40,860 bases of DNA from a bacterium (GTDB lineage Bacteria; Actinomycetota; Acidimicrobiia; Acidimicrobiales; Ilumatobacteraceae). The stretch lies in assembly GCA_013205145.1 (NCBI GenBank), contig JABMMV010000179.1, forward strand, positions 1 through 40,860, given 5' to 3'. The notes below the pieces were generated by a model, which was not told the DNA's origin, did not search any database, and saw only the letters and a list, made by a program, of their open reading frames with translations. Position numbers and translations under genes: made by a program. Positions 17,618 to 26,898 of this stretch are shown here, piece after piece (position 1 is the first letter of the stretch; every line of letters begins with the position of its first letter).

Positions 17618-18813
17618 TTGCGCGGAACTTTGCTCCAAGCAATATCGCGATCAACTCGCACATCACCAGGCAGGCCAAGAACACGCTCACCGAGAATGTT
17701 CTTCATGACCTCGGTGGTGCCGCCTTCAATTGAGTTAGCACGGCTGCGCAAGAAAGCCTTTTGCATGTACTCGAAACCCATCGCCGTTTCGGGGCGAACC
17801 ATTTCGTACGAGCCGTACAACATTCCATCGGCACCCATTAGCTGAATGCAGAACTCATAAACATCTTTGTTGAGGTTTGCGCTTTCCATTTTTCCGATGG
17901 AACCTTCTGGCCCTGGCACGCCAACCTTGCGCATTTGACCTGCGCGAATGTTGGTGAGGCGCAATACTTCTGCTCGCGACCACAACTTCATCAGCTCATC
18001 GCGTGTTGACGTGTCTTTGCGATCACTTGGCAATTCGTTCCATAATTTTACCGCACCTGAAATAACACCCGTTCCACGTGGCGGCACTGCCCCACCGATA
18101 GACACGCGCTCGTTCATTAAGGTCGTGAGACTTACTCTCCAGCCATCGCCGGCTCCACCCAAAATTTCAGAATGCGGAATACGTACATCGGTGAAGTACA
18201 CCTCATTGAATTCTGCCTCACCGGTCATTTGACGCAACGGACGCACTTCAACTCCAGGTGCTTGCATATCGACAACGAGAGCGGTGAGACCAGCATGTTT
18301 TACGGCCTCTGCATCGGTACGAACAACGAGCAAACCGAAACGTGATAGGTGCGCAAGTGTTGTCCACACCTTTTGGCCATTAACGATCCACTCTTCACCA
18401 TCTCGCACACCCTTGGCAGACAGACCGGCAAAGTCGGAACCTGAACCAGGCTCAGAAAAGAGCTGGCACCACACTTCTTCACCAGTGAAAAGTGGACGCA
18501 GATACCTCTTCTTTTGCTCGTCACTGCCCCACTCAACAACAGTGGGGCCGCACATGCCGTAACCAATGGGGTTGCGGTAATACGGGTTAGGAGCACCGGC
18601 TTGCCCAGTGCGCTCATTCACAATTTTCTGATAGCGCGGCGACAGCCCGAGACCGCCATGACCAACGGGGAACTGCACCCAAGCCAGACCAAGATCGAAC
18701 TGCGCGCCCAAAAAGGTCAACGCATCGGTGGAACTTGGTGGGAATTCACTGAGTAATCGCTCGACAAGCTGAGTGACGAGGAGTTCTTCGGAGACTAATG
18801 CTGTGCTGGTCAT
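17614..18813 (-). CDS. Acyl-CoA dehydrogenase family protein
   Basis: 'QLFSEPGSGSDFAGLSAKGVRDGEEWIVNGQKVWTT', 'RSRANSIEGGTTEVMKNILGERVLGLP'. Confidence 0.93.
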   Translation of the reverse strand: MTSTALVSEELLVTQLVERLLSEFPPSSTDALTFLGAQFDLGLAWVQFPVGHGGLGLSPRYQKIVNERTGQAGAPNPYYRNPIGYGMCGPTVVEWGSDEQKKRYLRPLFTGEEVWCQLFSEPGSGSDFAGLSAKGVRDGEEWIVNGQKVWTTLAHLSRFGLLVVRTDAEAVKHAGLTALVVDMQAPGVEVRPLRQMTGEAEFNEVYFTDVRIPHSEILGGAGDGWRVSLTTLMNERVSIGGAVPPRGTGVISGAVKLWNELPSDRKDTSTRDELMKLWSRAEVLRLTNIRAGQMRKVGVPGPEGSIGKMESANLNKDVYEFCIQLMGADGMLYGSYEMVRPETAMGFEYMQKAFLRSRANSIEGGTTEVMKNILGERVLGLPGDVRVDRDIAWSKVPRN

Positions 18814-18886
18814 GTCAATAAGATACCGCACGGTCAAGGTTGCTGCTAAGCGAAGCCTCGAATAGAGAATCGGCTACTTTGGGAGG

Positions 18887-20440
18887 ATGTTCCCAGGAGA
18901 TTTTGCCCAATCAACCCCCAATAAACCTGCCTACATCATGGCCTCTACAGGTGAAGTAGTCACCTACAAGGAACTCGATGATGCCGCAAACCGGTTAGCG
19001 AACCTCCTACGTGCGAGTGGTTTTGAAGTCGGAGACCACATCGCCATTTGTATGGAGAACCACCCACGCTTCTTCGAAGTCATCTGGGGCTGCCACTACG
19101 CAGGGCTCATTTACACTGCATGTTCGAGCAGGCTCACCAGCGATGAGCTCTCGTACATTGTGAATGACTGCGGCGCAAAGGGCTACATCACGTCGAAGTA
19201 CAAGTCAGATCAAGCGGCAGAAATTATTCATGGCATTCCCCACGCTGCGCTACGCCTGATGCTCGACGGAACAATTCCCGGGTTCGACTCATACGAAACA
19301 GCTGTTCAACAGCACAGCACCCAACCACTTGCAGAGCGCATCAGCGGAATGGACATGTTGTATTCAAGTGGCACAACCGGGCGCCCAAAGGGAGTGAAGG
19401 GCGTCCTTCCGCGCACAGAACTCACTGCGCAAAATGGCGTAGCAAACCTTGCACAAATTCTTTTTGCAATGACTCCAGATGCGGTGTACCTCTCGCCCGC
19501 GCCGCTGTACCACGCAGCTCCACTTCGCTTTAACCTCGCAGCTATGTTCTTGGGAGCTACGTCGGTCATCATGGAACATTTTGATGCTGAAGAGTATCTG
19601 CGATACGTCGAGAAGTACCACATCACTCATAGCCAACTTGTGCCCACCATGTTTGTCAGAATGCTGAAGTTGCCTGCAGAAGCACGCCAGCGCTACAACC
19701 TCTCTTCTTTGCAAGTTGCAATACATGCTGCAGCTCCTTGCCCCATACAAGTGAAAAAGCAAATGATTGAGTGGTGGGGTCCCGTCATTCACGAGTACTA
19801 CGCAGGTACTGAAGGAAATGGTTTTGTTTATTGCAGCTCAGAAATGTGGCTTGCCCACCCCGGCACCGTTGGCACCGCAATTCAAGGTGTCATACATATT
19901 TGCGACGAAGAAGGAAATGAACAGCCTCAAGGCGAGTCGGGAACAATCTTCTTTGAGAGTCAGACACAATTTGAATATCACAACGACCCAGAAAAAACAA
20001 AGTCATCGCGCGACCCACAAGGCCGCGGTTGGTCTACCCTCGGCGATGTCGGTTACCTAGATGCAGATAACTTCCTGTTTCTCACCGACAGAAAAGCGTT
20101 CATGATTATTTCGGGTGGAGTAAATATTTACCCACAGGAATCTGAAAACGTTCTCATTAACCACACTCGCGTTGTAGATGTTGCGGTCTTTGGTGTGCCC
20201 AACGATGAATTCGGCGAAGAAGTAAAAGCCGTTGTACAACCAGACGTCATGCCTTCCAATGCCGCCGAGGCAGAGGCTCTTGCCAAGGAACTCATCATTT
20301 TTTGCAAGAGCCAGTTAGCCGACTTGAAGTGCCCGCGTAGCGTCGATTTTCGATCCGAACTACCTCGCCACCCCACCGGAAAGTTGTATAAGAAGCTTCT
20401 TAAAGATGAATACTGGCAAGCTGCAGGCCGGTCAATCTAG
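18887..20440 (+). CDS. Acyl-CoA synthetase / AMP-dependent ligase
   Basis: 'LYSSGTTGRPKGVKG', 'YYAGTEGNG', 'GWSTLGDVGYLD', 'PTGKLYKKLLK'; RBS GGGAGG just upstream. Confidence 0.94.
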   Translation: MFPGDFAQSTPNKPAYIMASTGEVVTYKELDDAANRLANLLRASGFEVGDHIAICMENHPRFFEVIWGCHYAGLIYTACSSRLTSDELSYIVNDCGAKGYITSKYKSDQAAEIIHGIPHAALRLMLDGTIPGFDSYETAVQQHSTQPLAERISGMDMLYSSGTTGRPKGVKGVLPRTELTAQNGVANLAQILFAMTPDAVYLSPAPLYHAAPLRFNLAAMFLGATSVIMEHFDAEEYLRYVEKYHITHSQLVPTMFVRMLKLPAEARQRYNLSSLQVAIHAAAPCPIQVKKQMIEWWGPVIHEYYAGTEGNGFVYCSSEMWLAHPGTVGTAIQGVIHICDEEGNEQPQGESGTIFFESQTQFEYHNDPEKTKSSRDPQGRGWSTLGDVGYLDADNFLFLTDRKAFMIISGGVNIYPQESENVLINHTRVVDVAVFGVPNDEFGEEVKAVVQPDVMPSNAAEAEALAKELIIFCKSQLADLKCPRSVDFRSELPRHPTGKLYKKLLKDEYWQAAGRSI

Positions 20441-21222
20441 TGACCTCGTCACACCCGTTCTTTTCGTGGGGCGCTTCTCACGCCTTTGCACACCGCGGTG
20501 GCGCCAGCGATGCCCCAGAAAACACTGTGTCTGCATTTCAGATGGCAATTGACTTGGGTTACACCTACTTGGAAACTGATGTGCACGCCACCAGCGATGG
20601 AGTGCTGCTGGCATTTCACGACGACAACTTGCAACGAACCTGCAACCACCCCGGGAAAATCAGCGAACTCACCTATGAGCAGATTCAGGAAGTCAAAGTA
20701 GAAGGCACAGAACACATCCCTACTCTCCAGGAACTTTTCACGTTGTGGCCAGAGGCGCGTTGGAACATTGACTGCAAAAGCGACACGGCACTTGCTCCGC
20801 TAGTAGACACACTCAAGACGAACAACGTTGCAGAACGTGTGTGTTTAGGCGCCTTTAGCGATCATCGCCTGCGCCAGTTGCGGGAACAATTGGGACCGCA
20901 ATACGCCACCTCCCTCGGACCACGGGGCGTCGCGCGCCTTCTTCTCGCTGTAGCTGCGGGGAGGCCCTTGCGCTTTCCTCCCGGAATTCATGCTGCACAA
21001 ATACCCGCCAAGCAGGGCCCTATACCCCTAGGTTCCGCGAGGTTCATAGATATTGCTCATCGCAGCGGGCTTTGTGTGCATTATTGGACTATCGATGATC
21101 CACTACAAATGAATGAACTTCTTGACAACGGCGCAGACGGCATCATGACCGACAAACCAGCAGTTTTAAAAGACGTCCTCATCAAACGGAATTCCTGGCG
21201 AAACAATAACTTTACGAAATAG
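20440..21222 (+). CDS. Glycerophosphodiester phosphodiesterase family protein
   Basis: 'FAHRGGASDAPENTVSAFQMAIDLGYTYLETDVHATSDGVLLAFHDDNLQRTC'; GTG start overlapping the previous stop. Confidence 0.94.
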   Translation: MTSSHPFFSWGASHAFAHRGGASDAPENTVSAFQMAIDLGYTYLETDVHATSDGVLLAFHDDNLQRTCNHPGKISELTYEQIQEVKVEGTEHIPTLQELFTLWPEARWNIDCKSDTALAPLVDTLKTNNVAERVCLGAFSDHRLRQLREQLGPQYATSLGPRGVARLLLAVAAGRPLRFPPGIHAAQIPAKQGPIPLGSARFIDIAHRSGLCVHYWTIDDPLQMNELLDNGADGIMTDKPAVLKDVLIKRNSWRNNNFTK

Positions 21223-21280
21223 AAACGCTTCATGCCGGTAGGCGTACGCACGACTGGAATGGGTTGAGTAGATTGTTTTC

Positions 21281-22474
21281 ATGCGCGTCGATACCAATTT
21301 TTTCTGCACAGTTCCCATGCCAGATGCCGGTGACCCCAGCATCTCGCCCACAAGTCGTAGATACGACAACGACGCAGTAGTTGAATGTTATAAAAACCTT
21401 GTTGATTGGTCGAAAACTGCCGATGCACTGGGCTACGACACCATGTGGCTCACCGAACACCACTTCCAGTTCGAAGGCTACGAGGTGCTTCCTAACCTCA
21501 TTTTGTTTGGCATGCATCTTGCCGGACTCACCAAAGACCTGCGCTTAGGACAGATGTTCAATGTTGTTCCGCAGTGGCACCCTTTGCGATTAGCCGAAGA
21601 CTTTGCTCTTGCCGACATCATCACAGGCGGCCGTATGGAAATAGGGGTTGGTCGTGGAACTGTTCCTCGCGAGGCATGGAGTCTCGGAACAGTTGTCGCA
21701 TCGGGCGACAACGCAATGTCTGCCGAGCATGACCGCATTAACCGCGAGACATTCGAAGAAGCGATGGAAGTCATCAAACTCGCATGGTACGAAGAACGGT
21801 TTTCTTACCGCGGAAAACACTTTGTCTTCCCCGCCGACGGAATTCCAGACCGTGGCTCAATGGTGAATGACCTCACTTTGATACCGAAGCCACAGCGCAT
21901 CGTCGACATTTACCAACCGGTCACTTCACCAGAAACCATTGAGTATGTTCCGCGCGCTGGCCACAAGGCTGTGTATTGGCTGCAAAATGCAGAGAGTCAA
22001 AAACAAAAGTGGGACCGCTTCGCAGAAATTCGCGAGGAGATGGGCAACCCAGTTGCTCCAGGCGAAGACAGATGTTTGGTGATGAATATGCACATTGGCA
22101 AAACACGCGAAGCAGCCATGCGACGCGGTCGGCCCGGACACGATGAATTTACTAAATTCCTTTCGCCCTACGGCCGATTCAGTTCGTACCGAAACCCTGA
22201 TGGTTCAAAAGTTCCTTTCGACTTCAACCCCACTGTTGAACAGTCAGTGGAGCAGAAAATTCAAATTGTCGGCTCCATCGATGACGCTGTTGACACACTG
22301 GGCTTTTGGCGAGACCTTCTCGATTTGAAGCATCTCTGTATTTTCTTCGACTTCCCTGGCTTAAGCCGCGAAGAGATGAATGAGCAGATGCACTTGGTTG
22401 CCGAAGAGGTAATGCCGCGACTCGGAGAAAAGATGGACCGCCGACCCACAACAACTCCAGGACCCTTGAAATAG
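21281..22474 (+). CDS. LLM-class flavin-dependent oxidoreductase / monooxygenase
   Basis: 'ALGYDTMWLTEHHFQFEGYEVLPNLILFGMHLAGLTKDLRLGQMFNVVPQWHPLRLAEDFALADIITGGRMEIGVGRG'. Confidence 0.92.
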   Translation: MRVDTNFFCTVPMPDAGDPSISPTSRRYDNDAVVECYKNLVDWSKTADALGYDTMWLTEHHFQFEGYEVLPNLILFGMHLAGLTKDLRLGQMFNVVPQWHPLRLAEDFALADIITGGRMEIGVGRGTVPREAWSLGTVVASGDNAMSAEHDRINRETFEEAMEVIKLAWYEERFSYRGKHFVFPADGIPDRGSMVNDLTLIPKPQRIVDIYQPVTSPETIEYVPRAGHKAVYWLQNAESQKQKWDRFAEIREEMGNPVAPGEDRCLVMNMHIGKTREAAMRRGRPGHDEFTKFLSPYGRFSSYRNPDGSKVPFDFNPTVEQSVEQKIQIVGSIDDAVDTLGFWRDLLDLKHLCIFFDFPGLSREEMNEQMHLVAEEVMPRLGEKMDRRPTTTPGPLK

Positions 22475-22485
22475 ACCCTGCGCGC

Positions 22486-23691
22486 ATGTCCACTCAGATC
22501 ATTCGTAATGCTCGCCTTCCAAACGGCAATCGTGTTGACGTATATCTGAAAGATGGCACTGTAGAAAAAACAGAAACACGTGATGCAACAGCCCTAACCA
22601 ATGACGCTGACTTTGACGCCAAGGGCCAACTGTTGCTCCCCGCCCTTGCCGAGCCACACGCACACCTCGACAAAGCTTTCCTCGCTGAACGAATTCATAA
22701 CCCAACTGGCGACCTCATGGGCGCCATTCACGCAGTTCACGAGAATGCGCACACGCTGACATTTGACGACATCGTTGAGCGAGCATCGCGTGCAATCAAG
22801 ATCTATGTAAAAAATGGCGTCACACGAATACGAACCCACGCCGACACATTTGATGGTTCAACATTGCAGGTACGAGCCCTACGCCAAGTGGCCAACAATT
22901 TTCAAGACATTTGTGACATTGAAATCTGCGCACTGATCCAATGGCCATTAACCGGGAAAATGGGTGAGCCAAGTCGCATTCTTGCCGAGCGCGCACGTGC
23001 CGATGGCGCTGACCTCATTGGGGGTTGCCCTCATCTCGACGATGACCCCACAGGCGCCAACAAAGTTTTTCTCTCACTCGCAAAAGATCTCGATTGCAAT
23101 TTAGATTTGCACGTAGACGAGACCCTCAACGCAGACATGCTTTCCCTGCGTGATCTCGCCAAGCGCGTCATTGCAAAAGCTCCGACATGCAGCGTCACCG
23201 CCTCACATTGTGTGAGTTTGGGCATGCAAACTAAAAAAGTGCAAAAGCAGGTAGCGCAATTGCTAGTTGAGGCCAATATTGCGGTGGTGACCTTGCCTCA
23301 AACGAATTTGTTCCTACAGGGTCGCGAACACCAATCTGCAATGCCGCGAGCCCTCACTGCGCTCTCAGCCCTACGAGAAGCCGGGGTCACAGTGATGGCT
23401 GGAGGCGACAATCTGCAAGACCCCTTCAACCCAATGGGCCGCGCTGATCCTCTTGAAGCTGCTGCACTACTTGTTTCTGCCGGTCACTATTTCCCCGAAG
23501 ACGCTTATTGGGCTGTCAGCAGCAAGGTTCACGAATGCATAGCAAAAGACCAGCCATTTCTTGAAGCGGGGTCTGGCGCAAACTTCATCCTCACACCTGC
23601 CGAGTCGATACGCGAATTCATTGCGTTCGCTAACCAACCGCGAACCGTGTTTCGCAATGGAGTGCTCATACACGACACATTGGAAATATAA
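22486..23691 (+). CDS. CodA-like (cytosine/creatinine deaminase-type) metal-dependent amidohydrolase
   Basis: 'LLLPALAEPHAHLDKAF', 'LDLHVDET', 'TASHCVSLG', 'MAGGDNLQDPFNPMGRADPLEAA' metal-site motifs. Confidence 0.88.
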   Translation: MSTQIIRNARLPNGNRVDVYLKDGTVEKTETRDATALTNDADFDAKGQLLLPALAEPHAHLDKAFLAERIHNPTGDLMGAIHAVHENAHTLTFDDIVERASRAIKIYVKNGVTRIRTHADTFDGSTLQVRALRQVANNFQDICDIEICALIQWPLTGKMGEPSRILAERARADGADLIGGCPHLDDDPTGANKVFLSLAKDLDCNLDLHVDETLNADMLSLRDLAKRVIAKAPTCSVTASHCVSLGMQTKKVQKQVAQLLVEANIAVVTLPQTNLFLQGREHQSAMPRALTALSALREAGVTVMAGGDNLQDPFNPMGRADPLEAAALLVSAGHYFPEDAYWAVSSKVHECIAKDQPFLEAGSGANFILTPAESIREFIAFANQPRTVFRNGVLIHDTLEI

Positions 23692-23693
23692 AT

Positions 23694-24485
23694 TTATTTC
23701 CCGAAGTTAAATATCGCAATTTCCTTCAAGGCTGAGCAGAAGTTGTCTACCGCGCCGTCAAATAGTGTTTTACCAAGTTCAGCATTAGCGACCGTTGGGT
23801 CTCCAACGAAACCTTCATCATTGAAGTCATTTGACAACCAGCCGAAGGAAACAGATCCACCAAATTTAACGTGTTGATTCTGCGCCATTTTTTCAGGAAT
23901 CCGCCGAACAGCCAGTGCCATATCGACTAGGTCGGGCCGCAAATACAACATGATGGATGTTTCGTCGGTGCCGGCGTGCACTCCCATACCCAATTCATTG
24001 GCTGGCGATAACCCACCCTGATCTGCAGGGACCCCCGGGTGAGCCAGAAAAGTTTTTAAACCATATTTGAGCCGCAGTTCTCGGTTCGCGACGGAAACCA
24101 AGGAACTATTCCCCCCATGCCCATTCAAAAAGACGAGACGCTCGACCCCCGTCTTAGCGATACAGCGACCGATGTCGTCGAGTACGCGTAATAGCGTGTC
24201 GGCTGTGAGCCAAATTGTTCCTGGGCTCCAGGCGTGTTCATTGGATTTCGTAAAGGCCAAAGGCGGCAAGAGCCACACATTGAGATCTTCGCCAATTTTT
24301 TCAACAGCGGCACTAGCTACTGCATCGGCAATGACCAGATCGGTGTTGAGCGGAAGATGTGGACCATGTTGTTCAATGGCACCAAGTGGCTGCACGATAA
24401 TTGCCGTATTGTTCAGAGCATGTGCAATTTGTGGAGCGCGCAAATTTCCAATGAGCCTCGTGGTAGAAATGTTTGCAGAAGTCAT
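23694..24485 (-). CDS. Creatininase-family amidohydrolase
   Basis: 'QPLGAIEQHGPHLPLNTDLVIADAVA', 'NEHAWSPGTIWLT', 'FLNGHGGNSSLV'; start at MTSANIS. Confidence 0.92.
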   Translation of the reverse strand: MTSANISTTRLIGNLRAPQIAHALNNTAIIVQPLGAIEQHGPHLPLNTDLVIADAVASAAVEKIGEDLNVWLLPPLAFTKSNEHAWSPGTIWLTADTLLRVLDDIGRCIAKTGVERLVFLNGHGGNSSLVSVANRELRLKYGLKTFLAHPGVPADQGGLSPANELGMGVHAGTDETSIMLYLRPDLVDMALAVRRIPEKMAQNQHVKFGGSVSFGWLSNDFNDEGFVGDPTVANAELGKTLFDGAVDNFCSALKEIAIFNFGK

Positions 24486-24520
24486 CCCACAAAAGTACAC
24501 GAAAAAGATTGACAAACTTC

Positions 24521-26098
24521 ATGATGCAACTCTCAACTAGCGGAATGCTTCAAGATTCCTACGACGCCATCATTATTGGTGCAGGGCACAACGGGCTCAC
24601 CACTGCGGCCTATTTAGCCCAAGCAGGCTTGAAGACTTTGCTTGTTGAAGCGCGCCACGACGTAGGAGGCACGGCAGCGAGCGACACCTTTGCCGGCTGC
24701 AGCATCAATATATGCAACTGTGACCATCTTGCCGTTCGTACCAATCCGCTCATTGAAGAGCTTCATCTCGACCAACATGGTTTGAAGTACATAGACATGG
24801 ATCCTGCGCAAATTAATGGGTCATGGCATAGCGACTTGTGGTGGCCATCATTCCATGATCTCGACCAAACGTGCGATGCCTTATCGCAAGTGCTGCCGCA
24901 TGAAGTGGGCAACTATAGGAGATACGTCACAGATGCCCTTCCTGTTATCTCGCTCATTTTGGATAACGCGAACGACGTGCCCTCACGGCGAAAACTCGTA
25001 GCCAATAGCGCACGTCGTGGCGGCCGTGGGCTTGCACGCTTGTTGCAATGGAGTCGTTCATCGGCCGCAGAAGTGTTGGAAAGTTATTTCTCCGCACCCG
25101 AAATTATCGGACCCGCGCTTGTGGAGGGTCCGACTGTGTGGGGGGTTTCACCACACACACCGCACACCGGGCTCGGCGCCATCACCCTTGCAATGCGACA
25201 CTCAGCACAAGTGGGGCGCCCCGTCGGTGGCAGCGGGGTGCTTCCGATGGCACTTCTGAAGGCCTACCAATCATTTGGCGGAGAATTACTTTTGTCTTCA
25301 CCTGTCTCAGCCATTCTTTGTGAAGATCAAAAGCTTTATGGAATTGAATTGTCAGATGGTCGCGTTATTCACAGCCAAACCGTTATTTCCGCATGTAACC
25401 CACATGACACTTTTGTGAAGTGGCTCAAAGGCGCTCCCTCATCAGCCCACTCATTTATTGAACGCTGGCGCAATACCCCACAATCACAAGGGTACGAATC
25501 AAAGATCGATGCAGTTTTTCACGGGGATGTTCAATACAAGGCTCTTCAACACGACCGTTACCAAAATCTTCTCGCCAATGATGAAGGCTGCACTTTTGTG
25601 ATCGCACCGAACACGCAAGAACTTCATGATGGACACACCATGATGACCAACGGACAGATCCTTGCGAAGCCCGCATTTCTTGCAAATACACCAACTTTCT
25701 CCGACTCCACACTCGCCGCGCCAGGAACAAACATTTTGAGTTTGGAAGCGCTCTTCACGCCCTACAACTTCGTTAATGGATGGGAATCACTAGACGAACC
25801 GACACGCTGGTTATCGCTCTATGACACTTTGCTGACAGAACCACTCACCCCCAGAATTTCGGCATGGCGAGTGAAAACTCCTGCGCATTACGAAACTGAG
25901 TTCTTCCTTCCACAGGGTCACGCAACGAGTTTTGCTGGAGGCCCAATGTCGATTTTCTTCTCACAGCAGCCAGAGTTATCGCGCTACACCACGCCCATTA
26001 AGAATCTGTACATCACAGGCGCTGCGACATTTCCTGGCGCTGGTGTTTGGGGTTCAAGCGGACGTAATGCCGCACAAGTGATACTCAAGAGCCTTTAG
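24521..26098 (+). CDS. Phytoene-desaturase-like / PYROXD2-type NAD(P)/FAD-dependent oxidoreductase
   Basis: 'YDAIIIGAGHNGLTTAAYLAQAGLKTLLVEARHDVGGTAAS', C-terminal 'LYITGAATFPGAGVWGSSGRNAAQVIL'; start could also be 24545. Confidence 0.9.
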   Translation: MMQLSTSGMLQDSYDAIIIGAGHNGLTTAAYLAQAGLKTLLVEARHDVGGTAASDTFAGCSINICNCDHLAVRTNPLIEELHLDQHGLKYIDMDPAQINGSWHSDLWWPSFHDLDQTCDALSQVLPHEVGNYRRYVTDALPVISLILDNANDVPSRRKLVANSARRGGRGLARLLQWSRSSAAEVLESYFSAPEIIGPALVEGPTVWGVSPHTPHTGLGAITLAMRHSAQVGRPVGGSGVLPMALLKAYQSFGGELLLSSPVSAILCEDQKLYGIELSDGRVIHSQTVISACNPHDTFVKWLKGAPSSAHSFIERWRNTPQSQGYESKIDAVFHGDVQYKALQHDRYQNLLANDEGCTFVIAPNTQELHDGHTMMTNGQILAKPAFLANTPTFSDSTLAAPGTNILSLEALFTPYNFVNGWESLDEPTRWLSLYDTLLTEPLTPRISAWRVKTPAHYETEFFLPQGHATSFAGGPMSIFFSQQPELSRYTTPIKNLYITGAATFPGAGVWGSSGRNAAQVILKSL

Positions 26099-26592
26099 GC
26101 GTCGAGCACCATATTTGCTTTTTTGACCACTGGCTCGCGATCGCTCCAAGGGAAGTTGATCCATTCATCTGTTTTCTTCCACACGTAGTCACAATGCACA
26201 ACCGAGTGGGACTTCTCGTAGAGGGCGGCGATACGTGACTCAGCAACACGACCACTACAAAACTCGTTGACCAACTTGAGAGTATGGCCCGTATCGGCAA
26301 CATCATCGACAATCAAAATTTTGGCATCTCGCACTTCTTCAAAATCAGGAACAGGTGGAAGAATCATCGGCATGTCGAGTCGCTGATTCACGCCTGTGTA
26401 GAACTCAACGTTCATGGTGTATGTATTTTTAACGGCGAGTGAATAACCGAGAGCTCCAGCGAGGAATAAACCGCCTCGAGCAATAGCCAAAATCATGTCG
26501 GGCTCATAGCCACTCTCAGCAATTTTCAGTGCGAGATCGTGTGACGCGACCCCGAAACCTTCCCAAGTGAGGATCTCTCGCTGTTGCGACAC
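26095..26592 (-). CDS. Phosphoribosyltransferase (Gpt/HPRT-like)
   Basis: PRPP motif 'DAKILIVDDVADTGHTLKLV'; 'ILAIARGGLFLAGALGYSL'. Confidence 0.9.
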   Translation of the reverse strand: MSQQREILTWEGFGVASHDLALKIAESGYEPDMILAIARGGLFLAGALGYSLAVKNTYTMNVEFYTGVNQRLDMPMILPPVPDFEEVRDAKILIVDDVADTGHTLKLVNEFCSGRVAESRIAALYEKSHSVVHCDYVWKKTDEWINFPWSDREPVVKKANMVLDA

Positions 26593-26649
26593 AATTGCTC
26601 CTAGATGAATAAGGCGGCTTCCACCGCGCGACCCTACAAACGTAGCCGC

Positions 26650-26898
26650 TTAGCTCTCGTACGGACAATGTCTACAGCCACTGGTACAACATGTTCCTCG
26701 CGAGGCCAGAAATGCGGCCGTCATTACGCTGTGTCGAGTGACGGGGTCAATGTACACAGGATCTCCATTCTCAACGGCTTTTTGATGCGCATCAAGAATG
26801 GTGCGACGAAGATTTACTACCTGCTCGGAGTTTCCGTGCGGTAACCGAGAGGGAATCGGCTTGAATAAAAAATCAAGGCGCAGGATGGAGGGTTTCAT
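26650..26898 (-). CDS. DUF5522-type small cysteine-rich protein
   Basis: 'RRTILDAHQKAVENGDPVYIDPVTRHSVMTAAFLASRGTCCTSGCRHCPY' with the characteristic CCxxGCRHCPY C-terminus. Confidence 0.8.
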   Translation of the reverse strand: MKPSILRLDFLFKPIPSRLPHGNSEQVVNLRRTILDAHQKAVENGDPVYIDPVTRHSVMTAAFLASRGTCCTSGCRHCPYES

